Shown: positions 21,871 to 29,611 of the stretch, one piece after another
How positions within the stretch are numbered: position 1 is the stretch's first letter
How the letters are laid out: each line of letters opens with the position of its first letter
Assembly: GCA_934561485.1 (NCBI GenBank)
Contig: CAKTGS010000017.1
Coordinates: 1-29,611 of the forward strand
Origin: an uncultured Faecalibacterium sp.
Lineage (GTDB): Bacteria > Bacillota > Clostridia > Oscillospirales > Ruminococcaceae
DNA: 29,611 nt
Direction: 5' to 3'
The notes under the pieces: generated by a model
What the model was told of the DNA's origin: nothing
Database searches by the model: none
The model's input: the letters and a program-made list of their open reading frames with translations, nothing else
Made by a program: the position numbers and the translations under genes

Positions 21871-22983
21871 ATGATGAAATCCGTTACCCTTTCTCTGCTC
21901 CAGTCTGCTGCAAATGCCTTTGATTTTGGCGGGCCTGTGCTCTGCGATGCTAACCACTACGGTGAGGGGCATATCAACGACACCTTTGTGGTCTGGCGGG
22001 AAGATCATTCCAAACGCTTTATTTTGCAGCGCATCAACACAGATACCTTTACTGACCCGGTAGGTCTGATGGAAAATGTCTGCGGCGTGACCCGGCATCT
22101 GCGGGCAAAAATCCTTGCCGAGGGCGGCGACCCGGCACGGGAAACGCTGAATGTCATCCCAACGTTGTCAGGATCGACTTGCCATCTGGATGCAGACGGC
22201 GGCGCATGGCGTGCCTATGATTTTGTAGAGGATACCATCTGTTTGCAGCAGGTCGGCAGCGAAGCCGACTTCCGCACCGTGGCCGAGACGCTGGGCAAAT
22301 TCCAGAACCAGCTGGCGGATTACCCGGCTTCCACCCTCCACGAAACCATCGCCCGCTTCCACGACACGCCCAACCGCTATGCCAATTTTGAAAAAGCCCT
22401 CGCCGCCGATGCACTGGGCCGCGCAAAGAGCATTGCGCCGGAAATCGAATTTATCCATGCCCGGGAAAAAGACTGCCATGTCCTGCTGGATCAGCTTGCC
22501 GCCGGGGAAATCCCCCTGCGCGTCACCCACAACGACACCAAGATCAACAATGTCCTGATTGATGCCGCTACCGGAAAAGGCATCTGTGTCATTGACCTCG
22601 ATACCGTGATGCCGGGACTTTCGGCCTACGATTTCGGTGATTCCATCCGTACCGGTGCCAACGACTGCGCCGAGGACGAACCCGACCAGAGCAACGTCCA
22701 TTTTGACTTGCATCTGTACGAAGTGTTCGCCAAAGGGTATCTCTCCACTGCCGGGGCATCCATGAGCATGGCAGAAAAAAAGAGCCTTGCGTGGGGTGCA
22801 AGGCTCATGACGCTGGAATGTGGCATCCGTTTTCTGACCGATTATCTGGAGGGCGACCATTATTTCCATATTGCCCGCCCGGATCACAACCTCGACCGTG
22901 CCCGCACCCAGTTCACGCTGGTGCGGCAGATGGAAGAAGTTTTTGATCAAATGCTGGAAATCGTTTGCCCGGACAATCACTGA
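21871..22983 (+). CDS. nahK: N-acetylhexosamine 1-kinase
   Basis: A 370-residue aminoglycoside-phosphotransferase-fold kinase. It phosphorylates GlcNAc/GalNAc at C1 with ATP, removing the hexosamine product of LnpA. The N-terminal lobe has GEGHINDTFVV and RFILQRIN (nucleotide-binding Lys position occupied by the Q-R-I strand). The catalytic loop is THNDTKINNVL, with Asp222 as base, followed by the metal-binding DLDTVMPG. The bifidobacterial enzyme is 359 residues, so this is full length. GAGGAA lies just before ATGATG at 21871/21874; an earlier ATG at 21844 overlaps the end of araC without its own ribosome site. Co-transcribed with araC and followed by a strong terminator. Confidence 0.93.
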   Translation: MMKSVTLSLLQSAANAFDFGGPVLCDANHYGEGHINDTFVVWREDHSKRFILQRINTDTFTDPVGLMENVCGVTRHLRAKILAEGGDPARETLNVIPTLSGSTCHLDADGGAWRAYDFVEDTICLQQVGSEADFRTVAETLGKFQNQLADYPASTLHETIARFHDTPNRYANFEKALAADALGRAKSIAPEIEFIHAREKDCHVLLDQLAAGEIPLRVTHNDTKINNVLIDAATGKGICVIDLDTVMPGLSAYDFGDSIRTGANDCAEDEPDQSNVHFDLHLYEVFAKGYLSTAGASMSMAEKKSLAWGARLMTLECGIRFLTDYLEGDHYFHIARPDHNLDRARTQFTLVRQMEEVFDQMLEIVCPDNH

Positions 22984-23013
22984 TTTTGCAATCTCCTCCA
23001 TTCGGATACAGCA

Positions 23014-23059
23014 AGCACAACAAGCGGCTCCGGTGACAGGGTCGCCTGTTGTGCTTTTT
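23014..23059 (+). terminator. Intrinsic terminator after nahK
   Basis: AGCACAACA pairs with TGTTGTGCT; GCGGC with GTCGC extends the stem across one A/C mismatch. T5 follows, continuing TTTTCTTTT. It lies 30 bases after the nahK stop. Confidence 0.92.
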
Positions 23060-23163
23060 CTTTTGAACGACATATATCGGAAAATCTTTGCAAGAAAATT
23101 CCCATATCTCAGTTCTTCGACACGTTTTTACATGAAGTTCATCTTTTTCGAATAGTTCAATCG

Positions 23164-23172
23164 TGCTATAAT
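23164..23172 (+). promoter_or_regulatory. Extended -10 promoter of the trlF-like gene
   Basis: TG-C-TATAAT with a consensus -10 at 23167-23172 and no good -35, about 48 bases upstream of the ATG at 23220. Confidence 0.6.
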
Positions 23173-23219
23173 TAGACAAACCACATATGCTTTCGATATT
23201 TTGGATAAGGAAGACTATC

Positions 23220-24771
23220 ATGGATAGTAATCACGGTTCTGTATGGCGGAAATGGGATTTTCATGTTCATACGCCATATTCCATTCTCAACAATAACTTT
23301 GGATTTGACCCTTTTGAATTGAGTGGTGCAACGCTAGAATCCAAATTTGATGAGTATGTAACAAAGCTTTTCACAGCAGCCGTTCAGCAGAAGATTGCAG
23401 CAATTGGCATAACCGATTATTTTATGATAGAGGGCTATAAGCACATCAAGCAAAATTACCTTGATCGTCCTGAGAAAATGCGTCAGTGTTTTCCTGACGA
23501 GGCTCTCCGCCATGCAGTTGAGCAAATTTATGTTTTTCCAAATATCGAACTTCGCCTGAATAATTTTGTTGGAAAAGATGCGCATTCCGTTAATTATCAT
23601 GTGTGTTTTTCCCCAGATGTTTCAAATCAAGAGATTGAAGATAACTTTTTACATCGGTTGGATTTCAAGTTTGATAATGCACCATACCCTTTAACGATAT
23701 CAAATGAGCAGAACGTTCAGCACCTAAAAAACATTATTCAGCACACCGAGGAGAAAATTCAGCGTATTTCAGTCGAATATAACGCCTTAAAAAACAGAGT
23801 TGCGCAAAATCAACGTTTGCAAGATCTTACAAATCAAATTACTGCGGAACGTACAAAATTGCAAGCGGCCAAAGAGCGCGAGTCTGCCCGTGATCAGGCC
23901 ATTCAAAAAATTGCTAATCTAAAAAAAAAAAAAAGATATATTGGATTCACAAGCTGAATTTCATTCTGCTTATATAGCCTTCTGCGCTGTTGTCAAATCT
24001 ATCGGAACCAGAAAAAGCACATCGTTGGTTTTTGATGCGGACGTTGTCTGGAGACAAACTGATTTTATGCAGTATATCGTTGACACTTTTAACAATAAAA
24101 ACTTTTCACCTTTCAAAACTGTCAATGGTTTTGATTTGTCTGACTTGCAACCAACTGACTACAATCACACGTTTCTTACAAAACTTATTGAAGCTTGGGA
24201 GAGCCCCGATGTACGAGGAGGACTTGCCCTCAAAGCAGGGCATTCAAATTCTCAAGCTTTGCTGGAAATTTTCGGGGATTGGTATAATGTGCATTATATC
24301 GTAAGAAGCGGAAATGATGACATTGAAAGTATGTCCCCTGGCAAAAAGGCTCTTGTTCTTCTCGAAATGTTAATCAGTCTAGAAGACAACAAGTGTCCCA
24401 TCCTGATTGACCAGCCCGAAGATGATTTGGATAATCGTTCCATTTATAATGATCTTGTTAAGTATATTCGAGAGAAAAAGAAAGAACGCCAATTCATCAT
24501 TGTTACACATAATGCCAATGTGGTCTTGGGCGCAGATGCAGAGGAGGTTATTGTTGCCAATCAAAATGGCGCGGGTACCGAAAACTCTGAAAGACGTTTT
24601 GAATATCGTAGTGGCTCTATCGAAAATGACCTCATTCCAAAAGATTCCAATGGAATCCCTCTTTCCGGAATTTTGAACCAAACCGGTATTCAGACGCAGA
24701 TATGCGATATCCTAGAGGGCGGTCGTACCGCTTTCCAGCTTCGTCAAAACAAATATATTGATATCTCTTAA
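23220..24771 (+). pseudogene. trlF: TrlF-like PHP-domain / ABC-type ATPase, internally deleted and frameshifted
   Basis: The ATG at 23220 (AAGGAA upstream) starts MDSNHGSVWRKWDFHVHTPY; the DFHVHTP motif is the PHP metal site, with IAAIGITDYFM and VFPNIELRLN following. After ISNEQNVQHL, a coiled coil begins at once. The second part of the PHP domain and the Walker A region are absent, so several hundred residues are lost against the usual 900 or more. The C-terminal ATPase half remains: MSPGKKALVLLEMLI (signature), PILIDQPEDDLDN (Walker B) and FIIVTHNANVV (H-loop). The halves are in different frames at an A14 tract; 13 A would join them. TrlF-type proteins are associated with phage-defence regions. 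The locus is AT-richer than its neighbours, which suggests transfer. Confidence 0.8.
23921..23934. repeat. Run of 14 A at the trlF frameshift
   Basis: A homopolymer exactly where the reading frame changes. A change of one base (A13) makes one continuous frame of about 516 residues. Confidence 0.95.
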
Positions 24772-24896
24772 AAATTTTCTTTTTATTAGGGGCTGTTGCA
24801 CACGCCCCAACAAAAAGACCAGAGTTATTTAGCCAAAAGGTGAACCGCCCCAGAAATAGTAGACATGCACAAAAAGAGACCCATGTAGGGTAAACC

Positions 24897-25367
24897 TCAA
24901 CAGGACTGACGAAGCGAAAGCGGAGGCAGTCCTGTTTTTAGTTGGATGCGTTCGGGGTTATAGAAGTAGATGGAATCGTCAATCATCTTGTTGGCTTCCT
25001 CAAAAGTTTCCGGCTTGTGTCGGTAGATACACTCTGCTTTGAGGATTCCAAAGAAATTTTCAGACAAAGCATTGTCATAGCAATTTCCACGCCTTGACAT
25101 GGACGGAGTAATGCCGTATTCTTTAGTCAGGTTGAAATATGCTTGCGAAGTGTATTGGAACCCCTGGTCGCTGTGGAGCTGCAACTCCAGGCGACTTTTT
25201 GTTTTTACAGACTTTATCGCAAGTTTAAAGTCATTGGCCGGATGTTCAATGTGTTTTAGATGCTTATAATATCCGCTTCTTGAAACCTCAAAGAAACAGC
25301 ACATTTCTTTTATAGAATATCTTTCGCAATAGCGGTGAATGACTGCATATTTAAAATTCGGCTTCAC
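24897..25367 (-). pseudogene. IS3-family transposase OrfB, lacking part of the DDE core
   Basis: A 156-residue frame with a GTG start at 25367 overlapping the orfA stop. The N-terminus IKEMCCFFEVSRSGYYKHLK is the HTH_21 region, and the C-terminus has LHSDQGFQYTSQAYF (second catalytic Asp) and GNCYDNALSENFFGILKAE (catalytic Glu). The stretch between, with the first catalytic Asp ('W.TD.T'), is missing: ANDFKLAIKSVKTKSRLELQ leads straight into LHSDQG. Normal OrfB is about 280 residues. The deletion is in frame but the enzyme cannot be active; the copy would need a transposase from elsewhere. Confidence 0.85.
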
Positions 25368-25681
25368 TTTCTTCCTACGGATTGCAGAAAATCCCGCAGC
25401 AGTTCGTTCTCCATTTTTAATCGTTTGATCTCGTAGGCCTGTTCCCTGACGATTTCCTCCGGGCTGGTTGGCCCCGCATTTTTCCGCGGCCGACCTTTCT
25501 TCTTCGGAAGGATTCCAGCTTCTTTTCGGGCTTGCTCATGATTGTGCCGTGTGACCCAATTTACGATTTGCTTCTTTTCCAGCCCCAATGACTTTGCTAT
25601 TTCTCTGCATGTTTTTCCTTCTGCTCGCATTGCGAGTATCTGTGGTTCTAATTCTTTGATTTTGGTATATTTTCTGGACAT
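25364..25681 (-). CDS. IS3-family transposase OrfA
   Basis: A 105-residue DNA-binding protein. The helix-turn-helix is GKTCREIAKSLGLEKKQIVN (residues about 22-42), a basic linker KKKGRPRKN follows, and a C-terminal leucine-zipper-like helix reads EIKRLKMENELLRDFLQS. Intact. The stop overlaps the GTG of orfB, where programmed frameshifting normally makes the OrfAB fusion. Its ribosome site lies in a hairpin (25689-25724). Confidence 0.88.
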   Translation of the reverse strand: MSRKYTKIKELEPQILAMRAEGKTCREIAKSLGLEKKQIVNWVTRHNHEQARKEAGILPKKKGRPRKNAGPTSPEEIVREQAYEIKRLKMENELLRDFLQSVGRK

Positions 25682-25688
25682 AACAAAA

Positions 25689-25724
25689 CCTCCTCGTGTA
25701 GTTCTATTATCCTACACGGGGAGG
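25689..25724 (-). promoter_or_regulatory. Hairpin hiding the orfA ribosome-binding site
   Basis: On the minus strand CCTCCCCGTGTAG pairs with CTACACGAGGAGG (12 of 13 positions) around a 10-base loop. The right arm contains GAGGAGG, the orfA ribosome site. Transcripts entering from outside would fold this and translate little transposase, a known self-control device of insertion sequences. Confidence 0.75.
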
Positions 25725-25811
25725 TCTTTTGTCTATTGTCTACTTTTTACAGACCGGTTCACTATTCTTGTGCAACAGCCCCTTTTGTTTTGTTGCGGAT
25801 GTCGTTTTGGC

Positions 25812-27104
25812 TCAGACCACCCGCACGGCACCCTGCTCCCGCAGGCGCAGCACATAGCAGCTGCCCGGGCCAAATACCTGCTCAATGGCACTGCGGTAGC
25901 ACGCCAGCAGCGGGTGCGGCACATAGGCCTGAATGGTACCCGCAAAACCGCCGCCCTGCATCCGCCAGGCGCCCCGGCTCCCCTGCAGGATGCTCTGGCT
26001 CAGTGCCAGCGCCACCGACAGCCCCTGATGGCGGCTGTCGGCAGGCCCGTACACATTCTGGCACAGGGCAAAGCTGGCGCGGCCGCTCTCTGTTACCAGG
26101 GCTGCAAAATCAGCAAAGCGCCGATCCCGCAGGGCATCCCGCTGGGCCAGGGTGCGGGCATTCTCCGAAAAATAATGGATGGCCCGCAGCACAGCGCGGT
26201 CACCGCAGCGCGCCCGCAGGCGCGGCAGCATCGCCCAGAAGTCGGCTTCCCGCACCTGCCCCAGCACCGTGTGCCCAAGGGCTGCAGCCACAGCCTCCAT
26301 CTCCTGCCGGATGGCTGCAAATTCCCCGGTCAGTTCGCTGTGACTGCCGCGGGTGTCGGTCACACACAGGGCCATGCCTTCCGGCAGCAGCCCGTCTGCA
26401 TGGATGTTCTCCACCTGCGGGGCCGCCGGGTCGGCAAAATCGGCAAAGATCACACCGCCCACAGCACTGGTCAACTGGTCCAGCAGGCCGCTGGGCTTTC
26501 CAAAATAGGTGTTTTCGGCGTACTGGCAGATTCTTGCCAGCGCAGGCGGCTCCAGGCCGCAGGCATATTCGCCGTTCCACACCGCAGCCATGCCCATTTC
26601 AAAGGCGGCTGAACTGGACAGCCCGCTGCCCCGCAGCACATCACTGGCGGTGTAGGCGTCAAACCCGCCAATGGTCTTGCCTGCCGCGCGAAAACCCTCG
26701 GCAATGCCGCGGATCAGGCTGGCCGAGTGGGTGCTCTCCCCTTCCTGCGGCTCAGCGGTGGCCAGGTCGATCACATCCAGCTTATTGAACCCACGGGACT
26801 TGACCCGCACCCAGGCGTCCGGATTGGGTGATGCCACCGCAATCAGATCCAGCGTTACCGCGGCTGCCAGACCATAGCCGTGCTGGTGATCGGTGTGGTT
26901 GCCGCCCAGTTCCGCCCGCCCCGGGGCCGAGTAGATCCGCACCTGCCGCCCGGGGCCAAAGTAAAGCTCAAACTGTTCCAGCGCCGCACAATACCGGCTG
27001 CGCTGGCGCGCCAGTTCCTGCGGCGCACTGCCATACAATGCCGCCAAAGCATCGTCCCATGCTCCCTCTGCGATCTGCCGCCGAACCTGCGCGCTGGTTG
27101 CCAT
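25812..27104 (-). CDS. galK: Galactokinase
   Basis: A 430-residue GHMP kinase that converts galactose and ATP to Gal-1-P, entry to the Leloir pathway. The galactokinase signature PGRAELGGNHTDHQHG is at residues 61-76. The ATP-binding GHMP loop is LRGSGLSSSAAFEM near 157-170, and the C-terminal motif is MQGGGFAGTIQAYV. Longer than the 380-residue E. coli enzyme because of an N-terminal extension before the signature. AAAGGAG precedes the ATG at 27104 (a TTG two codons earlier is not preferred). Promoter at 27159-27187, divergent from an AraC gene. Gal-1-P is also the product of LnpA, so both routes converge. Confidence 0.95.
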   Translation of the reverse strand: MATSAQVRRQIAEGAWDDALAALYGSAPQELARQRSRYCAALEQFELYFGPGRQVRIYSAPGRAELGGNHTDHQHGYGLAAAVTLDLIAVASPNPDAWVRVKSRGFNKLDVIDLATAEPQEGESTHSASLIRGIAEGFRAAGKTIGGFDAYTASDVLRGSGLSSSAAFEMGMAAVWNGEYACGLEPPALARICQYAENTYFGKPSGLLDQLTSAVGGVIFADFADPAAPQVENIHADGLLPEGMALCVTDTRGSHSELTGEFAAIRQEMEAVAAALGHTVLGQVREADFWAMLPRLRARCGDRAVLRAIHYFSENARTLAQRDALRDRRFADFAALVTESGRASFALCQNVYGPADSRHQGLSVALALSQSILQGSRGAWRMQGGGFAGTIQAYVPHPLLACYRSAIEQVFGPGSCYVLRLREQGAVRVV

Positions 27105-27158
27105 AGGCAATTCTCCTTTCTAAAAAAACGCATCCTATTTTGTAGGTTTGTTATGCCT

Positions 27159-27187
27159 ATTGTAATGCATCCGGACACATTTTTCAA
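27159..27187 (-). promoter_or_regulatory. Promoter of galK
   Basis: -35 TTGAAA (27182-27187), 17-nt spacer, -10 TACAAT (27159-27164) on the minus strand. Confidence 0.75.
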
Positions 27188-27248
27188 TTTATACCCATGC
27201 AAAAACGCGAATTTTGTCGTCCAGCTCAAAGAATAAGATGTACTTTTG

Positions 27249-27278
27249 TTGAATTTGCAAAGGCATTTGTGGTATACT
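27249..27278 (+). promoter_or_regulatory. Promoter of the second araC gene
   Basis: -35 TTGAAT (27249-27254), 18-nt spacer, -10 TATACT (27273-27278), about 37 bases before the ATG at 27315. Confidence 0.7.
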
Positions 27279-27314
27279 TGAGCTACAACGTGACAGAACG
27301 GAGGAGCAGCAGCC

Positions 27315-28169
27315 ATGGCAGACGTGTACAAACAGTCCTTCAAACAACAGAACTATACCAACAACATTGAGCTTTCCATTTTCAACTGCGGCATCGAGCG
27401 CTGTGCCCCGGCCCAGACTTGGGGCCCCGGCATCCGCGACCACTATTTGATCCATCTGGTGCTCTCGGGCAAGGGCGTGTTCGAGGTGAATGGCCGCACC
27501 TGGGAGGTCAGCGAAGGAGACCTGTTCTTTGCACGCCCCAACCAGCTCATCCGCTATACGGCCGATGAGCAGCAGCCCTGGGAGTACAGCTGGGTGGGCT
27601 TCAATGGAGCCTGCGCTCACAAACTGGCGGCACAGCTGCCTTTTACGGACGATGCCCCCGTACACCACACCCAGGATATAAATACCATGCGCACCGCCCT
27701 GGCCAACATCTATTCCTCCCGCGGGCTGCAGGCCCCGGACGAAGCCGCTATGGTGGGCTACCTTTACCTGTTCATTGCCGCTTTGATGAAAGAGACAGTG
27801 GCTGCCCGCCCCCACACCACTTCTTCCTCCAGCCAGTACGTGTTCAACGCCATCAAATACATCCAGTTCAACTATTCTCACGACATCTCCATTGATGACG
27901 TGGCCAAGAGCGTGGGCGTCTCCCGCAGCCACCTGTACCGGGTGTTCATGCTCAACGTGGGCAAAAGCCCTATTGATTACCTTACCGAATACCGCATCAA
28001 CGAAGCCTGCAAGCTGTTGCGCGCCGGCAACCTGTCCATTGCAGAGGTTGCGGTATCGGTAGGCTTTTTCGATCAGTTCTACTTCTCGCGGGTATTCAAA
28101 CGTGCCAAGGGCGTGCCCCCCAGCAAATATCTGGCGGCCCAGTCCGAGGCCGATTCCGCCCAGCCGTAA
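27315..28169 (+). CDS. AraC family transcriptional regulator (beside galK)
   Basis: A 284-residue sugar-type AraC regulator. The cupin half contains RDHYLIHLVLSGKGVFEVNG and EGDLFFARPNQLIRYTADE, close to the sensor strands of AraC and MsmR. The DNA-binding half (about 180-275) reads DISIDDVAKSVGVSRSHLYR and FMLNVGKSPIDYLTEYRINE, then IAEVAVSVGFFDQFYFSRVF. GGAGGAG lies before the ATG at 27315. Divergent from galK with about 210 bases between, so galK or an alpha-galactoside locus is the probable target. It differs from the 20988-21854 regulator and is not a recent duplicate. Confidence 0.9.
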   Translation: MADVYKQSFKQQNYTNNIELSIFNCGIERCAPAQTWGPGIRDHYLIHLVLSGKGVFEVNGRTWEVSEGDLFFARPNQLIRYTADEQQPWEYSWVGFNGACAHKLAAQLPFTDDAPVHHTQDINTMRTALANIYSSRGLQAPDEAAMVGYLYLFIAALMKETVAARPHTTSSSSQYVFNAIKYIQFNYSHDISIDDVAKSVGVSRSHLYRVFMLNVGKSPIDYLTEYRINEACKLLRAGNLSIAEVAVSVGFFDQFYFSRVFKRAKGVPPSKYLAAQSEADSAQP

Positions 28170-28196
28170 CGCCGCCAAAAAAGGAGACCAATCCCC

Positions 28197-29570
28197 ATGC
28201 CCTTACAAAAAAATCAGACTTTGACCTTGTGTATCGAGCGCCTTTCCAGCGATGGCAGCGGCGTTGCGCACAGCCCGGAGGGCGAAACTGTGTTTATTCC
28301 AGGTGCCGCCCCCGGCGATGAGGCCCGTGTGCGCATCGTCAAAGACTGCAAACGCTATGCCTTCGGCATTTTGGATGCGGTCCTTGTCCCCTCGCCGGAC
28401 CGCATTCCCGTGGACTGCGCAGTGGCCGGCCCCTGCGGCGGGTGCAGCCTGCGGCATCTGGATTACGCAGCCGAGCTGCGCGCCAAACAGGAAAACGTTG
28501 CGGATGCCTTCGCCCGCATTGGCGGACTGGAGGTGCCGGTGCTGCCCATTGTTCCGTCTCCGGAAGTGGACCGCTACCGCAACAAGGTGCAGTTCCCGGT
28601 GGGAGTGAATAAGGCCGGTGTGCCCTGCATTGGTTTCTACGCCGGACGCACTCACCGCATCGTGCCCTGCCCGGACTGCCGCCTGCAGCCCGGCGTACTG
28701 AACGAGATCGGCAACGCACTGTGCGCCTTTTTTGCCGAAAAGGGCATCCGCTCCTACAGCGAAGAGACCGGCAAAGGCCTTGTGCGGCACATTTTTCTGC
28801 GCCGCGGTGCACACAGCGGGCAGATCATGGTGTGTCTGGTGTGCACCCGCCCGAAACTCCCCCATGCGGAAGAGCTGTGTGCCCGCCTGCGGGCACAGTT
28901 CCCGGACATCTGCACGATTCTGCTGAATGTCAACGCCAAAAACACCAACGTGATCCTTGGCACCGAGACCCACACCCTGTATGGTCCGGGGTACATTGAG
29001 GACACCCTCTGCGGTGTGCCGGTGCAGCTGGGGCCGCTGTCTTTCTATCAGGTCAACACTCTGGCCGCCGAGCGTCTGTACGGCATTGCGGCGGAGTACG
29101 CCCAGCTGCAGTCCACCGATCTGTTACTGGACCTCTACTGCGGCATGGGCACCATCGGGCTTTCCATGGCGGAACGCTGCCGGGAACTGGTGGGCGTGGA
29201 GATTGTACCGGAAGCCATTGAAAGCGCCAAAGCCAATGCCGTCCGCATGGGCGCTACCATTGCCGCCAAAAGCCGATTTTTCTGTGCTGATGCCGGCCAG
29301 GCCGCCACGCAGCTGGCCGCTGAGGGCCTGCACCCGGATGTAGTCATGCTGGACCCGCCCCGCAAGGGCTGCGATGAAGCCACCCTTTCCGCTGTGGTGT
29401 GCATGGCTCCCCGCCGGGTGGTCTACGTCAGCTGCAACCCCTCCACCGCCGCCCGAGATGCCGCCTGGCTGGAGCAGAATGGATACCATGCAGAAAAAGT
29501 GCAGCCTGTGGATTTGTTCCCAAGGACGAAGCATGTCGAAGCGATAGTTTCGCTACAAAGAGAAATCTAG
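28197..29570 (+). CDS. rlmD: 23S rRNA (uracil-C5)-methyltransferase, RlmD/RumA family
   Basis: A 457-residue SAM-dependent RNA methyltransferase. An N-terminal TRAM domain (residues 1-62) precedes the iron-sulfur Cys set Cys74, Cys80 and Cys83 (CAVAGPCGGC), with a fourth Cys in PCPDCRLQP. The Rossmann domain has LLLDLYCGMGTIGLSMAERC (SAM motif I) and VVMLDPPRKGC (motif IV). The nucleophile Cys is in VYVSCNPSTAARD. All catalytic features are present and the gene is complete. AAAGGAG precedes the ATG at 28197. It starts 27 bases after the araC gene and may be co-transcribed. It could modify U1939, U747 or both (RlmCD type); the sequence alone does not decide. Confidence 0.92.
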   Translation: MPLQKNQTLTLCIERLSSDGSGVAHSPEGETVFIPGAAPGDEARVRIVKDCKRYAFGILDAVLVPSPDRIPVDCAVAGPCGGCSLRHLDYAAELRAKQENVADAFARIGGLEVPVLPIVPSPEVDRYRNKVQFPVGVNKAGVPCIGFYAGRTHRIVPCPDCRLQPGVLNEIGNALCAFFAEKGIRSYSEETGKGLVRHIFLRRGAHSGQIMVCLVCTRPKLPHAEELCARLRAQFPDICTILLNVNAKNTNVILGTETHTLYGPGYIEDTLCGVPVQLGPLSFYQVNTLAAERLYGIAAEYAQLQSTDLLLDLYCGMGTIGLSMAERCRELVGVEIVPEAIESAKANAVRMGATIAAKSRFFCADAGQAATQLAAEGLHPDVVMLDPPRKGCDEATLSAVVCMAPRRVVYVSCNPSTAARDAAWLEQNGYHAEKVQPVDLFPRTKHVEAIVSLQREI

Positions 29571-29611
29571 TAGAAATCCTCCGTTTTACGTTATTTTCTC
29601 GTCACGTTGTG

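Larger units (their letters stand above)
24788..25783. mobile_element. IS3-family (IS150-like) insertion sequence, internally deleted
   Basis: About 996 bp bounded by 15-bp terminal inverted repeats, AGGGGCTGTTGCACA at 24788-24802 and its complement at 25769-25783. It carries orfA (25364-25681) and a shortened orfB (24897-25367) on the minus strand. Intact relatives are about 1.4-1.5 kb. I see no flanking target duplication, so the insertion is old or has been rearranged. It lies 17 bases after the trlF stop and about 29 bases before the galK stop. Confidence 0.85.

Noticed and set aside
24780..25790. Target-site duplication flanking the insertion sequence
   Set aside because: The bases next to both inverted repeats are T-rich but do not match as a 3-5 bp duplication.
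1..29611. CRISPR array, tRNA or rRNA genes
   Set aside because: No regularly spaced repeats and no recognisable tRNA or rRNA sequence were found on reading both strands; the repeats seen are a two-copy module, short tandem or inverted repeats, and insertion-sequence ends.

Overview
The window looks like a chromosomal segment of a gut Firmicute of the Faecalibacterium / Ruminococcaceae type. I infer this from gene content and style: GC-rich genes with strong AGGAGG ribosome sites, lipoproteins with a twin-arginine plus lipobox leader followed by Ser/Ala-rich linkers, a GH112 host-glycan locus, and Firmicute accessory genes (RNHCP, cysteine-rich KTR, IS3-type element). No rRNA, tRNA or CRISPR array is visible.

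Layout. (1) 1-5.9 kb, minus strand: the start of an amidohydrolase, a DIP1984-like gene flanked by two copies of a 93-bp terminator-plus-promoter repeat, then a four-gene polar amino-acid ABC importer (permease, permease, ATPase, lipoprotein). The importer is preceded by a 39-residue leader peptide containing six consecutive Cys codons and then by a strong intrinsic terminator. This is a ribosome-mediated attenuator, so the importer is very probably for cystine/cysteine. A second amidohydrolase follows upstream, behind a structured RNA leader with its own terminator. (2) 5.9-8.4 kb: a MalT-like LuxR regulator. (3) 8.5-14.9 kb: a patchwork accessory zone. It holds fused gene scraps (MGMT tail, DUF4143 ATPase core, OmpR-type DNA-binding piece), a gene broken by a 10-bp tandem duplication, and small intact genes (YoaP-type acetyltransferase, KTR protein, cytidine deaminase-like, RNHCP, TetR), plus a membrane-flavodoxin gene that has lost its start. 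(4) 14.9-23.0 kb: a galacto-N-biose/lacto-N-biose locus. A lipoprotein, two permeases, a small membrane protein and the GH112 phosphorylase lie on the minus strand, divergent from an AraC regulator and N-acetylhexosamine 1-kinase. (5) 23.1-25.8 kb: an AT-rich insert with a decayed TrlF-like PHP/ATPase gene (A14 frameshift) and an internally deleted IS3-family element. (6) 25.8-29.6 kb: galactokinase, a divergent AraC regulator, and the 23S rRNA uracil methyltransferase RlmD.

How it fits together. The GNB/LNB importer brings in mucin- or milk-derived disaccharide. GH112 cleaves it with phosphate to Gal-1-P plus GlcNAc/GalNAc, and NahK phosphorylates the amino sugar. GalK nearby handles free galactose. 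The later steps (uridylyltransferase, epimerase) are not in the window. The trlF/IS insert now separates nahK from galK. The most notable system is the poly-cysteine attenuator at 4236-4403. I could pair all four classical attenuator segments by hand, but no folding or database search was run.
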